A stretch of DNA of 20,165 nucleotides from a bacterium (GTDB lineage Bacteria; Hydrothermota; UBA3073; JACQXS01; JAUWAR01), in contig JAUWAR010000007.1 in assembly GCA_030601965.1 (NCBI GenBank), positions 1 through 20,165 on the forward strand. The letters are read 5' to 3'. The position numbers and the translations under genes are program-made. Within the stretch, counting starts at the first letter, position 1. Each line of letters opens with the position of its first letter. This document shows positions 8,501 to 14,910 of this stretch, piece after piece. Below the pieces are notes generated by a model. That model ran no database searches and was not told the origin of the DNA. It saw only the letters and a list, made by a program, of their open reading frames with translations.

Positions 8501-9518
8501 TCATTTTACAAATCCTGATTCCACGCATCCCTATTTTGTGCATTGGGATGTAACCGTATTAGATTCTGGATATTATGATATAATGTCTATTGCCACAGAT
8601 ACTGCTGGACATCCAGACCCCAATCCTTCTTATATTACTGTGATGGTTGACCCTCATAACTGGGATGAACAAGAAGGAGAGAGTGGAGAAAAGGTTTCTG
8701 AGCACTGGAAGAGAGAAAGAGTAGAGAGAATGTGTAGTAATCAGTCAACTCTTGGAGATGGCGATGATAATACAGTTACCAGGGTTATTATTCCTACCGG
8801 TGCACTTGAACAGAATACGGAACTAATGACTATAATCAGAGATAAAAGTAATATTCCTGATATAGGGGATTATAAATCTATAAACGAGTTTAGAGAGGTC
8901 TGGCTTGAAAATGGGCAGGAGATTCTACTCAGCGAAAAAGAATTTCAGATAGAAATACCGTATCTTGATGAGGATAACGATGGAATAGTTGATGAAACAG
9001 ATGTACCGGAAGGAGATATCTGGCTTGCGTATTATAATGAGATTGCAGGCAAGTGGGACAGTCTGGATTCCTATATAGACACAGAGAATAATCTCGTTTT
9101 TGGCAGCAATTATCGTATGGGTATCTATGCTTTACTGGGACCAAAAATTACTGGTGTTCAAGAGACAGATGAGAACGCCTTACGCTTTACGCCTCACGCT
9201 TTACGCCTTTACCAGAATTATCCCAATCCATTCGCCCATAAAACGGTTATTCGTTATTCGGTGCCTGTGGGAGGCATCTCCCGATGCCGATATCAAGGTC
9301 AGGAGACCTTTCCCACAGATTTCAGATTAGCGATATATGATTTAAGTGGACGATTGGTTAAATCTTTTCCACTTCCCACTTCCCACTTCTCACTTCTTAC
9401 TTCTGTGTCCTGGGATGGAACTGATAATCAGGGACATGAAGTTTCATCAGGCATCTACTTCTATCAGTTACAGGCAGTGGATAAGAAAATTACAAAGAAG
9501 ATGGTAATTCTGCGATAG
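5556..9518 (+). CDS. Large secreted multidomain protein with FlgD/T9SS-type C-terminal sorting domain
   Basis: 1,320 residues from the ATG at 5556, which has AGGAGG 6 nt upstream and starts a signal peptide (MRKYMSVFLTLNSLLL..., cut probably near AVQG). The frame is open further upstream, but that part only translates repeats. Domains, roughly: DNRLRE-like beta domain 25-205; module A 209-310; Ig-like 312-407; ASH/choice-of-anchor-like 409-518 (FEHDFDTVAIGDSS, YNVGNDTL); second module A 519-622; Ig-like 624-726; two fibronectin type III domains 728-922; Ig-like 928-1035; a domain with a calcium-loop-like DEDNDGIVDETD near 1140; and a sorting domain from about 1215 (LYQNYPNPF ... DLSGR ... SGIYFYQL ... 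KKMVILR). These suggest export across both membranes and surface attachment or release. No catalytic domain is recognised; an adhesive or structural role is likely. The sorting domain carries three in-frame repeats (9175, 9265, 9364). Confidence 0.88.
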   Translation: MRKYMSVFLTLNSLLLTLNSAVQGDLFKAGISNGWDDAYQAGNSMNSEASMIRTGYHTTSPIGYYYSGFRFQNVTINNGATIDSAFLEMYGGPDIVSNVTSTIYGHKVNNSPNFAYSDDSLHERDSTNANVFWTYDIKDGEWNKTIDIKSIISEITNLSGWSSGNALSIIIHSTDAPEADKRGYWRSYEWSPDSVCTLTVYWTEGSGPDTTAPAPPESLKANGSHPSPWTNDSLFVLSWTNPTDPSNIAKALYKLGTAPDSNHDTTGSLSPFPPDSVSITQESINSLYLWLVDGTGNVDYNNNASVDLRYDISSPDSFSLVSPLDSAVVDTTRPTFGWQSSIDTMSGLSIYGIYIDGSLKDTTPDTTWTMNYDLPPGPHPWYIVAWDSAGNSQQSNETWTVIVDTTVYAPDIDISYFEHDFDTVAIGDSSDWIFKIYNVGNDTLIVDSLTNNKSEYKIISPTFPQPVQPYLPDSFSLDVTIRFKPMVTGIVEDTLNIYSNDPDESILQISLTGTGIGVDTTAPSAPLDLTANGSSPSPWTNDSLFVISWISPYDPSMISKALYKLGVAPDSDYDTTGSLKSISPDTLLFTKEGTDTLWLWLVDGANNVDYQNRAGVILRYDAVQPMGSEAGSPVVSKKTNFTVQWSSGTDIGGSGLSGRYSVKAKHGISPYWDDLLTDTLLTQITFTGEHGYTYYFEAMCHDNAGNIESFTEIAECSTFIDTTSPDTSAPEPPTGVTATGEDRSITILWSPNTEQDLAGYNVYCSAMSDGEYSAVNSHLIVGNWFRDEGLSKDTTLYYVVTAVDNDRNESGYSISDSATTENTSPAPVSEFSAQILEGARIELTWVRSSSYDIYQYNIYCDNETGVINYDLPIDVVYHPSVVWVSDSLTPGQEYKFALRAEDDAENEERNTHVVVTVIPEGTTEGLVKTQIKTPHAGKKIYGNRVTVLAKVVLGDQSEVKCVRFQYKPTFGYEWTNISPAVSHFTNPDSTHPYFVHWDVTVLDSGYYDIMSIATDTAGHPDPNPSYITVMVDPHNWDEQEGESGEKVSEHWKRERVERMCSNQSTLGDGDDNTVTRVIIPTGALEQNTELMTIIRDKSNIPDIGDYKSINEFREVWLENGQEILLSEKEFQIEIPYLDEDNDGIVDETDVPEGDIWLAYYNEIAGKWDSLDSYIDTENNLVFGSNYRMGIYALLGPKITGVQETDENALRFTPHALRLYQNYPNPFAHKTVIRYSVPVGGISRCRYQGQETFPTDFRLAIYDLSGRLVKSFPLPTSHFSLLTSVSWDGTDNQGHEVSSGIYFYQLQAVDKKITKKMVILR
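5580..5616 (+). repeat. Degenerate tandem array encoding the signal peptide core
   Basis: Variants of TTAACTC and TTTACTC repeat about five times. In frame they encode LTLNSLLLTLNS, the hydrophobic core of the signal peptide. The same array type occurs in spacers and inside other genes here. Confidence 0.65.
6181..6490 (+). repeat. Internal duplication, first copy
   Basis: About 103 codons starting DTTAPAPPESLKANGSHPSP and including KALYKLGTAPDS. It aligns without large gaps to 7111-7420, exactly 930 bases downstream. The copies are clearly related at protein level but diverged at DNA level, so the duplication is old and lies within the secreted protein. Confidence 0.85.
7111..7420 (+). repeat. 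Internal duplication, second copy
   Basis: Second copy of the module at 6181-6490, with DTTAPSAPLDLTANGSSPSP and KALYKLGVAPDS. An ASH-like domain and an Ig-like domain separate the two copies. Confidence 0.85.
9175..9208 (+). repeat. Degenerate tandem array before the sorting domain
   Basis: ACGCCTT, ACGCTTT, ACGCCTC, ACGCTTT and ACGCC follow one another, an imperfect 7-base repeat. It encodes ALRFTPHALRL directly before the YQNYPNPF motif of the sorting domain. Confidence 0.65.
9265..9318. repeat. Two-hairpin repeat element inside the sorting domain
   Basis: Same element as at 5479-5533: outer stem CTGTGGGA (9265-9272) with TCCCACAG (9311-9318), inner hairpins GGCATC/GATGCC and AAGGTC/GACCTT. 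It is read in frame as GGISRCRYQGQETFPTD and inserted between strand IRYSVPV and strand RLAIYDLSGR, which are adjacent in ordinary domains of this family. Confidence 0.85.
9364..9404 (+). repeat. Degenerate tandem CACTTCC array inside the sorting domain
   Basis: CACTTCC, CACTTCC, CACTTCT and CACTTCT-like units follow in tandem and encode PLPTSHFSLLTS, replacing the usual loop between GRLVK and the SWDGTDNQG motif. Confidence 0.65.
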
Positions 9519-9535
9519 CCTGACCGCCGTCAGGC
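9518..9535. repeat. Small GC-rich hairpin overlapping a stop codon
   Basis: Arms GCCTGAC and GTCAGGC (7 bp, perfect) flank loop CGCC. The first base is the last base of the TAG stop of the secreted protein gene, and the hairpin ends 5 nt before the ymdB ATG. No T-run follows. It could hide or expose the ymdB start, but it also matches the dispersed hairpin family found inside genes. Confidence 0.65.
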
Positions 9536-9540
9536 AAGTT

Positions 9541-10374
9541 ATGAAGATATTATTTATAGGCGATATATTTGGCAGAGCAGGCAGAAGAATTACAAAGCAA
9601 TTGCTTCCTGAGATAAAGGAAAAAGAGAACATAGACTTTGTAATAGCAAATGGAGAAAATGCATTTGATAGAGGATTTGGAATTACAGAAGAGATTGTAA
9701 ATGAGCTCATTTCCTATGGAATAGACTGTCTCACATCTGGCAACCATGTCTGGGAAGAAAAGAAGATACTGGAATACTTAGAAAAATCCGAAATCCCTGC
9801 CCGACAGATGGCAGGCGGGCGAAATCCGAAATCCGAAGTTGTGCGGCTCCTTAGACCCTTTAATTATCCTCCCGGTGTGCCGGGACTTGGCTCTTATATA
9901 TATAAAATTCGGAATTCAGAGATAGGTGTAATAAATCTCCTTGGAAGGGCTTTTCTTGTGACCATAGATTGTCCATTCAGAACAGGTATGGAAGAAATTA
10001 AGAAAATGCGCGAAAAAACAAAATTTGTATTTGTGGATTTTCATGCAGAGACAACAGCAGAAAAACAGGCACTTGCATGGTATCTTGATGGGTATGCATC
10101 TTGTATAGTTGGAACACATACCCATGTCCAGACCGCAGATGAAAGAATATTACCAGAAGGCACGGGTTATATATCAGATGTTGGAATGACAGGACCATTT
10201 GATTCCGTAATAGGTGCGAGAAAAGACCAATCCATAAAAGCCTTACTCACAGGCATTCCTGTAAAATTTGAGGCGGCAGAAGAAGATGTTCAACTTAATG
10301 CAGTAGTAATTGAACTTGATGAGAAAACAGGTTTCACAAAATCAATAAAGAGAATTCAGATAAAAGAAAACTAA
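9541..10374 (+). CDS. ymdB: YmdB-family metallophosphoesterase (TIGR00282-type)
   Basis: 277 residues of a cytoplasmic two-metal phosphoesterase. Family members hydrolyse 2',3'-cAMP or other cyclic phosphodiesters; YmdB of Bacillus subtilis affects biofilm and motility genes. Metal ligands are in place: D8 (GDIFG), E39/N40 (ANGEN), N68/H69 (SGNHVW), H168 (DFHAE), H193/H195 (GTHTHVQT). The conserved stretches RPFNYPPGVPGLGS and GMTGP are also present. About residues 82-101 (SEIPARQMAGGRNPKSEVVR) are extra compared with the family and come from a repeat at 9784-9838. No Shine-Dalgarno is seen; the ATG is 22 nt after the previous stop, just after a hairpin. In many bacteria it follows rny, which is absent here. 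Given the cyclase upstream, a link to cyclic-nucleotide turnover is conceivable but speculative. Confidence 0.92.
   Translation: MKILFIGDIFGRAGRRITKQLLPEIKEKENIDFVIANGENAFDRGFGITEEIVNELISYGIDCLTSGNHVWEEKKILEYLEKSEIPARQMAGGRNPKSEVVRLLRPFNYPPGVPGLGSYIYKIRNSEIGVINLLGRAFLVTIDCPFRTGMEEIKKMREKTKFVFVDFHAETTAEKQALAWYLDGYASCIVGTHTHVQTADERILPEGTGYISDVGMTGPFDSVIGARKDQSIKALLTGIPVKFEAAEEDVQLNAVVIELDEKTGFTKSIKRIQIKEN
9784..9838 (+). repeat. Hairpin plus AAATCCGAA array inserted in ymdB
   Basis: Hairpin arms CCTGCC (9796-9801) and GGCAGG (9810-9815) with loop CGACAGAT are flanked on both sides by repeats of AAATCCGAA. The hairpin with its tail CGGG is nearly identical to the one in dnaX at 15576-15599 (loop CGACATCT). 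The whole insert is in frame. Confidence 0.75.
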
Positions 10375-10417
10375 AAGGAGATTCGGTGGAATAAAATTGT
10401 GCTCTATAACGCTGTGT

Positions 10418-10618
10418 CTATTTCTTGCCGTATTTCTTCCGGAACTTTTCTACTCTGCCTGCTGTGTCAACAAACTTCTGCTTGCCAGTGAAAAATGGAT
10501 GACACCTGGAACATATTTCTACATGTATCTCTTTCAGAGTAGATTTTGTCTGCATCTCATTGCCACAAGCACATTTTATCACACAATCCTGATATTTGGG
10601 GTGAATATCTTTTTTCAT
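10418..10618 (-). CDS. rpmE: 50S ribosomal protein L31, zinc-binding type
   Basis: 66 residues, normal for the family. It carries the zinc cysteines of the C+ form: C16 and C18 (KCACGN) and C36 and C39 (CSRC), followed by HPFFTGKQKFVDTAGRVEKFRKKYG, the L31 signature. Its ATG is 9 nt after the rho stop with no clear Shine-Dalgarno, so translation is probably coupled to rho. The rho-rpmE order is common in bacteria. It ends 43 nt from the convergent ymdB stop, and no hairpin-plus-T terminator is visible in that gap. Confidence 0.95.
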   Translation of the reverse strand: MKKDIHPKYQDCVIKCACGNEMQTKSTLKEIHVEICSRCHPFFTGKQKFVDTAGRVEKFRKKYGKK

Positions 10619-10627
10619 CGCGAATTT

Positions 10628-11887
10628 TTAAGCGTTCATTGTTTCTAAAAAATCCTTATTATCCTTTGTTCTTGACATCCTCGTTCGCAGGAGTTCCATT
10701 CCCTCAACCTGCTTCATCTCTGTCAATATTTTCCTGAGTATCCATATTCTGCTCAACTCTTGTTTCGTAAGCAGTAGCTCCTCTTTTCTTGTGCCAGACT
10801 TATTTATATGTATTGCCGGGAATATTCGTCTGTCAGAGAGTTCTCTGTCTAAAACAAGCTCCATATTTCCTGTTCCCTTAAACTCTTCAAATATTACCTC
10901 ATCCATCCTGGAGCCTGTTTCAATAAGAGCAGTTGCAACAATAGTCAGAGAACCAGCCTCTTCTGTGCTTCTTGCCGCACCAAAAAATCTCTTTGGTTTT
11001 TGAAGGGCAGATGCATCAACACCACCAGAAAGCGTTTTTCCAGAATGAGGAATGATGGTATTATGTGCTCTTGCTAACCTTGTTATTGAATCAAGAAGAA
11101 CAACCACATCCTTTTTCTGTTCCACTATTCTTTTTGCTCGCTCAAGTACCATATTTGCAACCTGAGTATGCCTCTCTGCAGGTTCATCAAAGGTGGAAGA
11201 TACCACTTCTGCCTTCACACTCCTTATCATATCTGTAACTTCTTCCGGTCTTTCATCAATCAAAAGAATAATAAGTTTCACTTCGGGATGATTTTCTGTA
11301 ATAGAGTTTGCCATCTTCTGAAGAAGCATAGTCTTGCCTGCCCTTGGTGGAGATACAATAAGCCCCCTTTGTCCTTTGCCAACAGGTGTAAGCAGGTCCA
11401 CAATACGCATTGAAAGGTCTTTGTCTTTTCGTTCAAGGTGCAATCTTTCTGTAGGATAAAATGGGGTAAGTTCATCAAAGAGGATTCTCTCTCTCATCAG
11501 ATTTGGGTCCTCATAATTAATCGCCTCTACTTTAAGGAGTGCAAAAAACCGCTCACTATTTTTTGGTGGTCTGATTTGACCTGATACAAGGTCACCTGTG
11601 CGCAAGGCAAATCTCTTGATTTGTGAGAGAGAGATATATATATCATTGGGTCCCGGAAGATATGAGTGATCAGACGACCTCAGAAAACCATACCCTTCTG
11701 AAAGAACTTCTAATACACCTTCTCCAAAAATATAACCGTCCTTCTCAATCTGTTTTTTGAGAACTTCAAAGACCAGTTCCTGCTTCAGCATTGAAGAAGT
11801 CTCCTTTATGTCAAGTTCTTCCGCTAATTTATGCAGTTCTGGTCTTGTCTTGACTTTTAACTCTGTAATGTCCATAATTTTTCCCAT
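10628..11887 (-). CDS. rho: Transcription termination factor Rho
   Basis: 419 residues, the usual length, without large inserts. The N-terminal helical part is followed by the RNA-binding cold-shock-like domain (about 55-125; EGYGFLRSS, NDIYIS). The ATPase has Walker A SPPRAGKT (179-186), IDERPEEVTDM, Walker B VVVLLDSITRLARAHN, and the Q/R-loop regions LSGGVDASALQKPKRFFGAARS and ELSDRRIFPAI. It forms a hexameric RNA-dependent helicase that ends transcription, which fits the near absence of intrinsic terminators here. The 5' end overlaps porB by 31 nt if the first ATG is used, or by 19 nt if the second one (MDITELK, codon 5) is. Neither has a strong Shine-Dalgarno, so the exact start is open and coupling to porB is likely. 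Confidence 0.96.
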   Translation of the reverse strand: MGKIMDITELKVKTRPELHKLAEELDIKETSSMLKQELVFEVLKKQIEKDGYIFGEGVLEVLSEGYGFLRSSDHSYLPGPNDIYISLSQIKRFALRTGDLVSGQIRPPKNSERFFALLKVEAINYEDPNLMRERILFDELTPFYPTERLHLERKDKDLSMRIVDLLTPVGKGQRGLIVSPPRAGKTMLLQKMANSITENHPEVKLIILLIDERPEEVTDMIRSVKAEVVSSTFDEPAERHTQVANMVLERAKRIVEQKKDVVVLLDSITRLARAHNTIIPHSGKTLSGGVDASALQKPKRFFGAARSTEEAGSLTIVATALIETGSRMDEVIFEEFKGTGNMELVLDRELSDRRIFPAIHINKSGTRKEELLLTKQELSRIWILRKILTEMKQVEGMELLRTRMSRTKDNKDFLETMNA

Positions 11888-12774
11888 TTTCTATCTACTT
11901 GTTTTTGGCAGTCTTTTATTACATTTTTGTTCTTTCCTGTAAAGAGATGTCTGAATCTACCTTGAAGTTTCATCCAGTCTTCCATAGAGACCTCTTTTTT
12001 AGGCTTATAGGTAAGTTTATGTTTTCCGTTTTCTACTTCATACAGGGGCCAGAAACGAGATTCTACAGCAAGTTTGGAAATTTCTATTGTCTGGGATGGA
12101 GGATACCTCCATCCTAATGGACAGGGAGAAAGGATATTTATAAAAGTAGGTCCCTTTATAGAAAGTGCTTTCTCCACTTTTCTGGTGAGGTCTAACCAAT
12201 GAGAAGGTGCTGCTTGTGCTACATAAGGGATATCATGGGCAGTCATTATTTCTGTCAAATCCTTCCTGAACTGAGTTTTTCCTGGAATCACCCGTCCTGC
12301 TGGAGATGTTGTAGTATGAGCACCCATTGGTGTGGCTGAAGACCTCTGAATTCCCGTGTTCATATATACCTCATTATCATAACAGACATAAAGTATATCG
12401 TGCCCCCTTTCCATTGCCCCTGAAAGTGATTGAAAACCAATATCATAAGTTCCACCATCACCACCAAATGCAATGAAATTAAGTTTCTTTTTTATCTTCC
12501 CTTTTTTCTTAAATGCTTTGTACGCTGCTTCAACACCTGATATAGTAGCGGCTGAGTTCTCAAAGGCTGAATGGATATATGGCACATTCCAGGCAGTATA
12601 TGGGAATATAGTACTCACGACTTCCATACATCCTGTGCATATAGAACATACTGTGTCAGGACCTGCTGTAAGCAAAACCTGGTTTATGATAATAGAACCA
12701 GCACAACCTGCACAGGCTCTATGCCCGGAGGTGAAAAGACCTGCATTTTTCGAAAGTTCTTTTAAGTTTGGTAT
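11857..12774 (-). CDS. porB: Pyruvate:ferredoxin oxidoreductase beta subunit (TPP and Fe-S subunit), AUA start
   Basis: 305 residues when started at an ATA codon (12772-12774). The subunit binds TPP and one [4Fe-4S] cluster. Cluster cysteines are C21 and C24 (HRACAGC), C49 (25 residues on, as in known enzymes) and C218 (LSPCPLGW). The TPP/Mg motif is GDGGTYDIG (105-113) with N134 and NTG at 139-141. The first ATG/GTG/TTG in frame is a TTG at 12673-12675, which would delete the CxxC. Between the upstream in-frame stop and that TTG I find no standard start. AGGAG at 12780-12784, overlapping the porA stop, lies 5 nt before ATA, and protein homology begins there (PNLKELSKNAGLFTSGHR). An AUA start, or a base change or sequencing error from ATG, is inferred. 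It is the fourth gene of porCDAB and overlaps rho. Confidence 0.9.
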   Translation of the reverse strand: MPNLKELSKNAGLFTSGHRACAGCAGSIIINQVLLTAGPDTVCSICTGCMEVVSTIFPYTAWNVPYIHSAFENSAATISGVEAAYKAFKKKGKIKKKLNFIAFGGDGGTYDIGFQSLSGAMERGHDILYVCYDNEVYMNTGIQRSSATPMGAHTTTSPAGRVIPGKTQFRKDLTEIMTAHDIPYVAQAAPSHWLDLTRKVEKALSIKGPTFINILSPCPLGWRYPPSQTIEISKLAVESRFWPLYEVENGKHKLTYKPKKEVSMEDWMKLQGRFRHLFTGKNKNVIKDCQKQVDRKWEKLWTLQS

Positions 12775-12784
12775 TTTTGCTCCT
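12772..12784 (-). promoter_or_regulatory. Ribosome-binding site and non-standard AUA start of porB
   Basis: On the minus strand AGGAG is followed by CAAAA and then ATA. The AGGAG overlaps the TAG stop of porA, so reinitiation by ribosomes finishing porA is plausible. This spacing matches the porA start (AGGAG, 5 nt, ATG). Confidence 0.65.
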
Positions 12785-13955
12785 ATTCTCTCACACCGAT
12801 ATAGTCTATCATCTTTTCTATTTTTCCTGTTCTTTTAATATTCTCCAATTTTTGTCCAACTTCAACTATATCTCTTGGAAATATATCTCTGCCACCAAGA
12901 CCATAGATATAATTTACCATAAGAGGATGCACAGGATTGTCGTAAAGTGCTGAGCGAAGTTCTATAAAGACAGGTCCACCCATAGTGCTCATTGAAGTTG
13001 ACCTATCAAGAACAGCAATGGCTTTAATATTAAAGAGAGCTGATACAATCTCTTTATATGGAAAAGGTCTCATAACTCTGAGTTTCAAAAGTCCTGCTTT
13101 TATGCCTTTATCTCTGAGTTCTTGGATAGCAACCTTTGCCGTTCCTGCACAGGAACCAAGTGCTATGAGGCATATATCAGCATCACCAAGCATATATTCT
13201 TCAAAAAATCCATATCCCCTTTTAGTCCTCTTGCTAAATTCCTTACCTACGGACTTAATTATTGGCAAGACATTCTCCATTGCCTCAATTTGAGCCCTTT
13301 TATGTTCAAAGAAGTAATCTTGCAAATCTAATGCTCCTATTGTGAATGGATGACCATCCATAAGAAGTGAATAGGGTGTTTTATGTTCTCCTATAAATTC
13401 CTGAACCTCTGTATCTGTGAGTTCATTTATGCCCTGCATACAGTGTGATATAATAAACCCATCAAGGGAGACCATGCAGGGCAGGAATGCCTGTTCTGAT
13501 ATTCTGATAGCCTGAATTACTGAATCATACGCCTCCTGTGAATCCTCTGAAAATATCTGTATCCATCCTGATTCTCTTGAACCCATCGTATCAGAATGGT
13601 CACAGTGGATATTTATTGGTGCTGACATTGATCTATTTACCTCGCATATCACCATCGGAAGTCTGAGCCCAGATGCAATATAGAGCATCTCATGCATAAG
13701 GGCAAGTCCCTGAGATGCTGTAGATGTCATGACTCTACCGCCTGCGGCGGCGGCACCAATACAGGCAGACAGGGCAGAGTGTTCAGATTCCACAGCTACA
13801 AATTCTGTATCAACTTTACCATCTGCAACAAATTGAGCAAAGAGTTGAACTACTTCTGTTGCAGGAGTGATGGGATATGCGGCTACAACATCAGGATTTA
13901 TCTGTCTCATTGCCTCTGCCATTGCTTCATTCCCTGTCAATGCTTTTATTGGCAT
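12783..13955 (-). CDS. porA: Pyruvate:ferredoxin oxidoreductase alpha subunit
   Basis: 390 residues, typical for the separate alpha chain of four-subunit enzymes. It has the start of the pyrimidine-binding TPP domain (GNEAMAEAMRQINPDVVAAYPITPATEV), the catalytic region EFVAVESEHSALSACIGAAAAGGRVMTSTASQGLALM, SAPINIHCDHSD and, later, the C-terminal domain with GSCAGTAKVAI and LKLRVMRPFPYKE. With porB it decarboxylates pyruvate and makes acetyl-CoA while reducing ferredoxin. AGGAG 5 nt before the ATG lies inside the end of porD; one base separates the two genes. The alpha chains of pyruvate and other 2-oxoacid enzymes are similar, so the substrate is inferred from the porCDAB layout. Confidence 0.94.
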   Translation of the reverse strand: MPIKALTGNEAMAEAMRQINPDVVAAYPITPATEVVQLFAQFVADGKVDTEFVAVESEHSALSACIGAAAAGGRVMTSTASQGLALMHEMLYIASGLRLPMVICEVNRSMSAPINIHCDHSDTMGSRESGWIQIFSEDSQEAYDSVIQAIRISEQAFLPCMVSLDGFIISHCMQGINELTDTEVQEFIGEHKTPYSLLMDGHPFTIGALDLQDYFFEHKRAQIEAMENVLPIIKSVGKEFSKRTKRGYGFFEEYMLGDADICLIALGSCAGTAKVAIQELRDKGIKAGLLKLRVMRPFPYKEIVSALFNIKAIAVLDRSTSMSTMGGPVFIELRSALYDNPVHPLMVNYIYGLGGRDIFPRDIVEVGQKLENIKRTGKIEKMIDYIGVRE

Positions 13956-13956
13956 A

Positions 13957-14238
13957 CTATCTCCTTTCCAATATCATTTCTATTGCTTGTTTCGGACAGA
14001 TTTCTTTGCAGATTCCACATCCTTTACAATAATCGTAATTTATACCTATCATTTTACCATCTTCTATCTCTATACAAAAGTCAGGACAGTATATAAAACA
14101 GAAGAGGCAGGATGTGCATTTTTCTTGAGACCAGATAGGTTTATAGGTTCGCCAGTCCCCTGTTTTAAACTCAAGTGCTGTGCCACCTTTTTCCAAGATA
14201 GCACCAATCGCCAAATCTCTCCATCCTGGTTTAGTCAT
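13957..14238 (-). CDS. porD: Pyruvate:ferredoxin oxidoreductase delta subunit (2[4Fe-4S] ferredoxin)
   Basis: 93 residues. Two full cluster motifs are present: C41, C44, C47, C51 and C71, C74, C77, C81, each followed by Pro as in bacterial ferredoxins. The N-terminal part (WRDLAIGAILEKGGTALEFKTGDWRTYKPIW) is the typical delta-subunit leader. It passes electrons from the beta-subunit cluster to external ferredoxin. GGAGG lies 7 nt before the ATG. It starts 15 nt after porC and ends 1 nt before porA, so the genes are surely cotranscribed. Confidence 0.95.
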   Translation of the reverse strand: MTKPGWRDLAIGAILEKGGTALEFKTGDWRTYKPIWSQEKCTSCLFCFIYCPDFCIEIEDGKMIGINYDYCKGCGICKEICPKQAIEMILERR

Positions 14239-14253
14239 CTTTTTACCTCCGCC

Positions 14254-14820
14254 CTATCCTTTTACCTCCTCATAAGCCCTTTTTATTGAAGCAATGTTTC
14301 CCTCAACAATTTCAGGTGTCCTTCTGAATTTTTTCTCTAATTTTACTTTTGAATCTTTGATAAGGTCATCAAGACTTATTAACCCTGCTATTTTTGTGAG
14401 TGCCCCAAGCATAGGTGTATTTGGAATCTCCTTTCCTAAACACTCCTTTGCTATAGTAGATGCATCTACAGTAAATACCTTCTGGGTATCAAGACCAAGT
14501 TTGTCTTTCATAAAAGAGGGTGATTCTGCTGTGTTTATCAGGATTTTACCATCTTTTTTTAACCCTTGTTTCACATTCTGGGTTTCAATGAGTGTAGGGT
14601 CAAGCACAATTACAACATCCGGCGTCTCAATACCACAATGAATCGTAATCGGTGTGTCTGATAATCTGTCAAAGGCAAGCACAGGTGCCCCCATCCTTTC
14701 TGGTCCATATTCTGGAAATGCCTGAAAATATTTGCCGGTAGCCATACAGGCATTGCCAAAGAGAAGTGCAGCAGTCTTTGCCCCCTGCCCACCTCTTCCA
14801 TGCCATCTTATCTCAAACAT
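14254..14820 (-). CDS. porC: Pyruvate:ferredoxin oxidoreductase gamma subunit
   Basis: 188 residues, the normal size. The N-terminus FEIRWHGRGGQGAKTAA is the hallmark of the gamma subunit or domain, followed by FPEYGPERMGAPV and the conserved region ending in PNTPMLGAL. It helps assemble the complex and forms the coenzyme A-related domain. It is the first gene of porCDAB, the order known from Thermotoga. GGGGG before the ATG can act as Shine-Dalgarno. The 90-nt gap upstream to ybaB is filled by a degenerate repeat array; no convincing promoter was found there. Confidence 0.94.
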   Translation of the reverse strand: MFEIRWHGRGGQGAKTAALLFGNACMATGKYFQAFPEYGPERMGAPVLAFDRLSDTPITIHCGIETPDVVIVLDPTLIETQNVKQGLKKDGKILINTAESPSFMKDKLGLDTQKVFTVDASTIAKECLGKEIPNTPMLGALTKIAGLISLDDLIKDSKVKLEKKFRRTPEIVEGNIASIKRAYEEVKG

Positions 14821-14832
14821 ATTACCCCCAAG

Positions 14833-14910
14833 TTAGTTAATAGTTATTAGTTCGTGGTTATTGGTTATTTTTATTGACTATGAACTATGAACTCTCCACT
14901 ATGAACTATT
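14833..14910. repeat. Degenerate tandem array between ybaB and porC
   Basis: Phrases of about 7-10 bases (AGTTAATAGTTATTAG, GTTATTGGTTATT, then ACTATGAACTATGAACTCT and ACTATGAACTAT) repeat imperfectly. Related arrays lie at 16877-16950 and 19558-19611. They fill whole spacers between genes. No conserved promoter box stands out. Confidence 0.7.

Noticed and set aside
9265..9318. Two-hairpin element as a tRNA-like gene or riboswitch
   Set aside because: It folds well but has no anticodon arm, T loop or conserved ligand core, and one copy lies inside a coding region; a mobile or structural repeat fits better.
10397..10648. Plus-strand frame after ymdB, with AGGAG at 10377
   Set aside because: It is antisense to rpmE and the rho end; the AGGAG is too far from any start codon to be useful.
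12673..12675. TTG as start of porB
   Set aside because: It would delete the conserved HRACAGC cluster ligands and has no ribosome-binding site.
13867..14289. Plus-strand frame opposite porA/porD/porC
   Set aside because: It crosses three firmly identified genes in antisense and shows no recognisable domain.
14833..14910. CRISPR-like array in spacers
   Set aside because: Units are 7-10 bases and degenerate, with no constant repeat of 25-40 bases and no unique spacers; no cas genes in the window.
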